Assembly (NCBI GenBank): GCA_023248915.1
Contig: JAHFDQ010000180.1
Location: 1-10,325 of the forward strand
Direction: 5' to 3'
Origin: Archangiaceae bacterium
Lineage (GTDB): Bacteria > Myxococcota > Myxococcia > Myxococcales > Myxococcaceae
DNA: 10,325 nucleotides
In this document: in pieces, positions 8,993-10,325 of the stretch
Numbering within the stretch: position 1 is the first letter of the stretch
Layout of the letters: the number at the start of each line of letters is the position of its first letter
The notes under the pieces: generated by a model
Database searches by the model: none
What the model was told of the DNA's origin: nothing
The model's input: only the letters and a program-made list of their open reading frames with translations
Position numbers and translations under genes: made by a program

Positions 8993-10041
8993 GGGCCCCG
9001 GGCGACGGCACGGTCGAGATCGAGCGCTTCGTTCAGCGCGCGCGCGCCTCGACCCGGTTCGGGCTCGGGCCGTGGGTGCGGCGCCAGGTGAAAAACGCCG
9101 TTCACCGCGCCAACGTCGAGGCGACCTTCGACCGCATCGCCGGCGGCAAGATCGTGGTGCTGCTCTACCACAAGGTACAGCGGCGCCCGATGGGGCTGTG
9201 GGGCGAGCCCGTGCTGGGAGTGCAGGAGTTCGAGCGGCAGATGGCCTTCCTCGCGAGCCGGTACGCGCCGGTCTCGCTCGACCGCGCCGTTCGGGCCTTG
9301 CGGGGCGAGGCGACGCTGCCTCCTCGGGCGGTGGCGGTGACGTTCGACGACGGGTACCGCAACAACCTCGTCCTGGCCGCGCCGGTGCTGGCGCGCCACC
9401 GGATTCCGGCGACGCTGTTCGCGGTGAGCGGGCTGGTGGGCACCGACCGGTGGATGTGGCCGTACGAGCTCGAGGAGATGTTCCTGCTCAACCCCGCGAG
9501 TCGAATCGCCGCGGTCGCCGGCGAACCGGTCATCGAGAGGATCTGCGCGGCCGGCCTTTCGCAGCGCGAGGCGATGTTCGCCGCTGTCGACTACCTGAAG
9601 CAGGTCGGAGACGCGGCCATGCAGCGGGTGATGGCCCGACTCCGGGCTGCCATGCCGGTCGAAGTCGATGACGAGAACCGCTACCTGTCCTGGGACGAGG
9701 TGCGCGAGCTGGCGGCCTACGGCATCGACGTCGGAGCCCACACAGTGACGCACCCGGTGCTGCCGCTGGAACCCGCGACGTCGGTCGAGCGCGAGCTGGT
9801 CCATTGCGCCGAGGTGCTCGAGCGCGAGGTCGGCCGGCGGCCCGCGCATTTCGCTTACCCGTACGGCAGCACCTGCCCGGCCGTCACCGCGCTCACCGCG
9901 CGCAACTACGAGGCGGCGTTCACCACCGTCCCGGGTCCGTGCAAAAACCGCGAGGCGCTGCACGAGCTGCCGCGCGTGTGCGCGCCCGCGACGGTCGAAG
10001 AGCTGTCGTTCGAGCTGGCCCGTCAAGTCGTGTTTGCTTGA
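8989..10041 (+). CDS. NodB-type polysaccharide deacetylase
   Basis: A carbohydrate esterase 4 family enzyme, predicted to remove N- or O-acetyl groups from a surface polysaccharide. It has 350 residues from the GTG at 8989, which overlaps the flippase stop as GTGA and has GGAG about 7 nt upstream. The open frame further upstream (from 8032) is only a shadow of the flippase. Motifs seen: KIVVLLYHKV (54-63), common in bacterial members; TFDDGY (118-123) with base Asp120 and metal ligand Asp121; GAHTVTHP (249-256) with metal ligands His251 and His255; and FAYPYGS (288-294). The Asp-His-His metal triad is complete. The 100-residue insert between TFDDGY and the HTVTHP motif is longer than in minimal NodB domains. 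No signal peptide is seen; residues 1-50 are basic and charged, so it may act in the cytoplasm on the lipid-linked precursor, or leave by another route. The family call is firm; the substrate is unknown. Confidence 0.92.
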   Translation: MRAPGDGTVEIERFVQRARASTRFGLGPWVRRQVKNAVHRANVEATFDRIAGGKIVVLLYHKVQRRPMGLWGEPVLGVQEFERQMAFLASRYAPVSLDRAVRALRGEATLPPRAVAVTFDDGYRNNLVLAAPVLARHRIPATLFAVSGLVGTDRWMWPYELEEMFLLNPASRIAAVAGEPVIERICAAGLSQREAMFAAVDYLKQVGDAAMQRVMARLRAAMPVEVDDENRYLSWDEVRELAAYGIDVGAHTVTHPVLPLEPATSVERELVHCAEVLEREVGRRPAHFAYPYGSTCPAVTALTARNYEAAFTTVPGPCKNREALHELPRVCAPATVEELSFELARQVVFA

Positions 10042-10228
10042 ACCGGCCCTTGAAGCGCACGCCCCGCACCGTCCCGGGGACACCCAAGCAGAGGCTCGCC
10101 AGCGCTACGAGATTCTCGGCAAGGTCGTCGATGGGGCGGACCGTCGGCGAGGCGGGTTGTGGCGCGCCGGCCGGCGAAGGGCCTACTGGCATCCCGCCAG
10201 ATGAGCCCGAGCGCGCACGGGCCCGCTG
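10042..10228. other. intergenic region after the deacetylase, no supported gene
   Basis: No convincing gene, promoter or terminator is seen here. A perfect GTCCC-G-GGGAC palindrome (10071-10081) has no T-tract after it. One short frame (TTG at 10034 to stop 10204) is readable but has no ribosome site or recognisable motif. Confidence 0.4.
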
Positions 10229-10325
10229 TCATGAACGCAGTGCCCGCTCGGCTTTTTCGGCAAGCTGGGCACACGCTTCCAGGCGCATGCGTAACTTTCG
10301 ACCAGAGACGCCCTCGACGGCGCAC
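10229..10325 (-). CDS. possible C-terminal end of a leftward gene (partial)
   Basis: Read leftward from the window edge, the frame gives about 31 residues ending GRKLRMRLEACAQLAEKAERALRS before a TGA at 10231-10229. The composition (amphipathic, Ala/Leu/Glu/Arg) and GC-rich third positions look like the terminal helix of a real protein. It would be convergent with the deacetylase. The piece is too short to assign a family, and it could be a chance open frame. Confidence 0.35.
   Translation of the reverse strand, partial: CAVEGVSGRKLRMRLEACAQLAEKAERALRS

Noticed and set aside
10071..10081. GTCCC-G-GGGAC palindrome as a terminator or mobile-element end
   Set aside because: Stem of 5 bp with a 1-nt centre cannot form a usable hairpin, and no T-tract, paired repeat or transposase is present.
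9920..10192. Minus-strand frame with a fairly protein-like middle (PIDDLAENLVALASLCLG)
   Set aside because: Its second half is antisense to the deacetylase C-terminus, it lacks a ribosome site, and I recognise no family. It could be a gene remnant, but the evidence is thin.
10034..10204. Small 56-residue plus-strand frame after the deacetylase
   Set aside because: TTG start overlapping the deacetylase end, no ribosome site, Arg-rich tail and no known motif.

Overview
The window is strongly GC-rich with dense G/C third positions. It most likely comes from a myxobacterium (Myxococcota). The best evidence is the end of the protein at 6114-7343, which has the layout of the MYXO-CTERM sorting signal: a Gly-Gly-Cys, a short hydrophobic stretch and an Arg-rich tail. 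A Hanks-type Ser/Thr kinase, an FHA/GAF adenylate cyclase and a sigma-54-like promoter fit that assignment. The exact genus cannot be told from the sequence.

Left part (1-3551), signalling. An adenylate cyclase truncated by the window edge (FHA remnant, GAF-like region, class III catalytic domain) runs rightward. It converges with, and overlaps by 54 bp, a leftward Ser/Thr kinase. The kinase carries an N-terminal domain resembling the GspE/MshE N-terminal (MshEN) fold and, after the kinase domain, a TPR-like region, one membrane segment and a long charged coiled coil.

Middle and right part (3605-10041), cell-surface polysaccharide. A leftward CelD/FemAB-like GNAT acetyltransferase lies 53 bp upstream of the kinase on the same strand. 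Divergent from it run four rightward genes: a DegT/DnrJ/EryC1/StrS-type PLP aminotransferase; a secreted polysaccharide-lyase-like protein with a 48-bp repeat region and the MYXO-CTERM end; a Wzx/PST-type flippase; and a NodB-type polysaccharide deacetylase joined to the flippase by a GTGA start/stop overlap. The inferred role is to make an amino sugar, acylate it, flip the lipid-linked unit, then deacetylate and trim the product. No glycosyltransferase or polymerase lies in the window, so this would be only part of a locus.

Regulatory signals include a GG-N10-GC sigma-54-like promoter before the flippase and a 7-bp hairpin that would bury the ribosome binding site of the lyase gene. At the right edge a short leftward reading frame looks like the C-terminus of a further gene. 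No RNA gene, insertion sequence, CRISPR array or origin was recognised.
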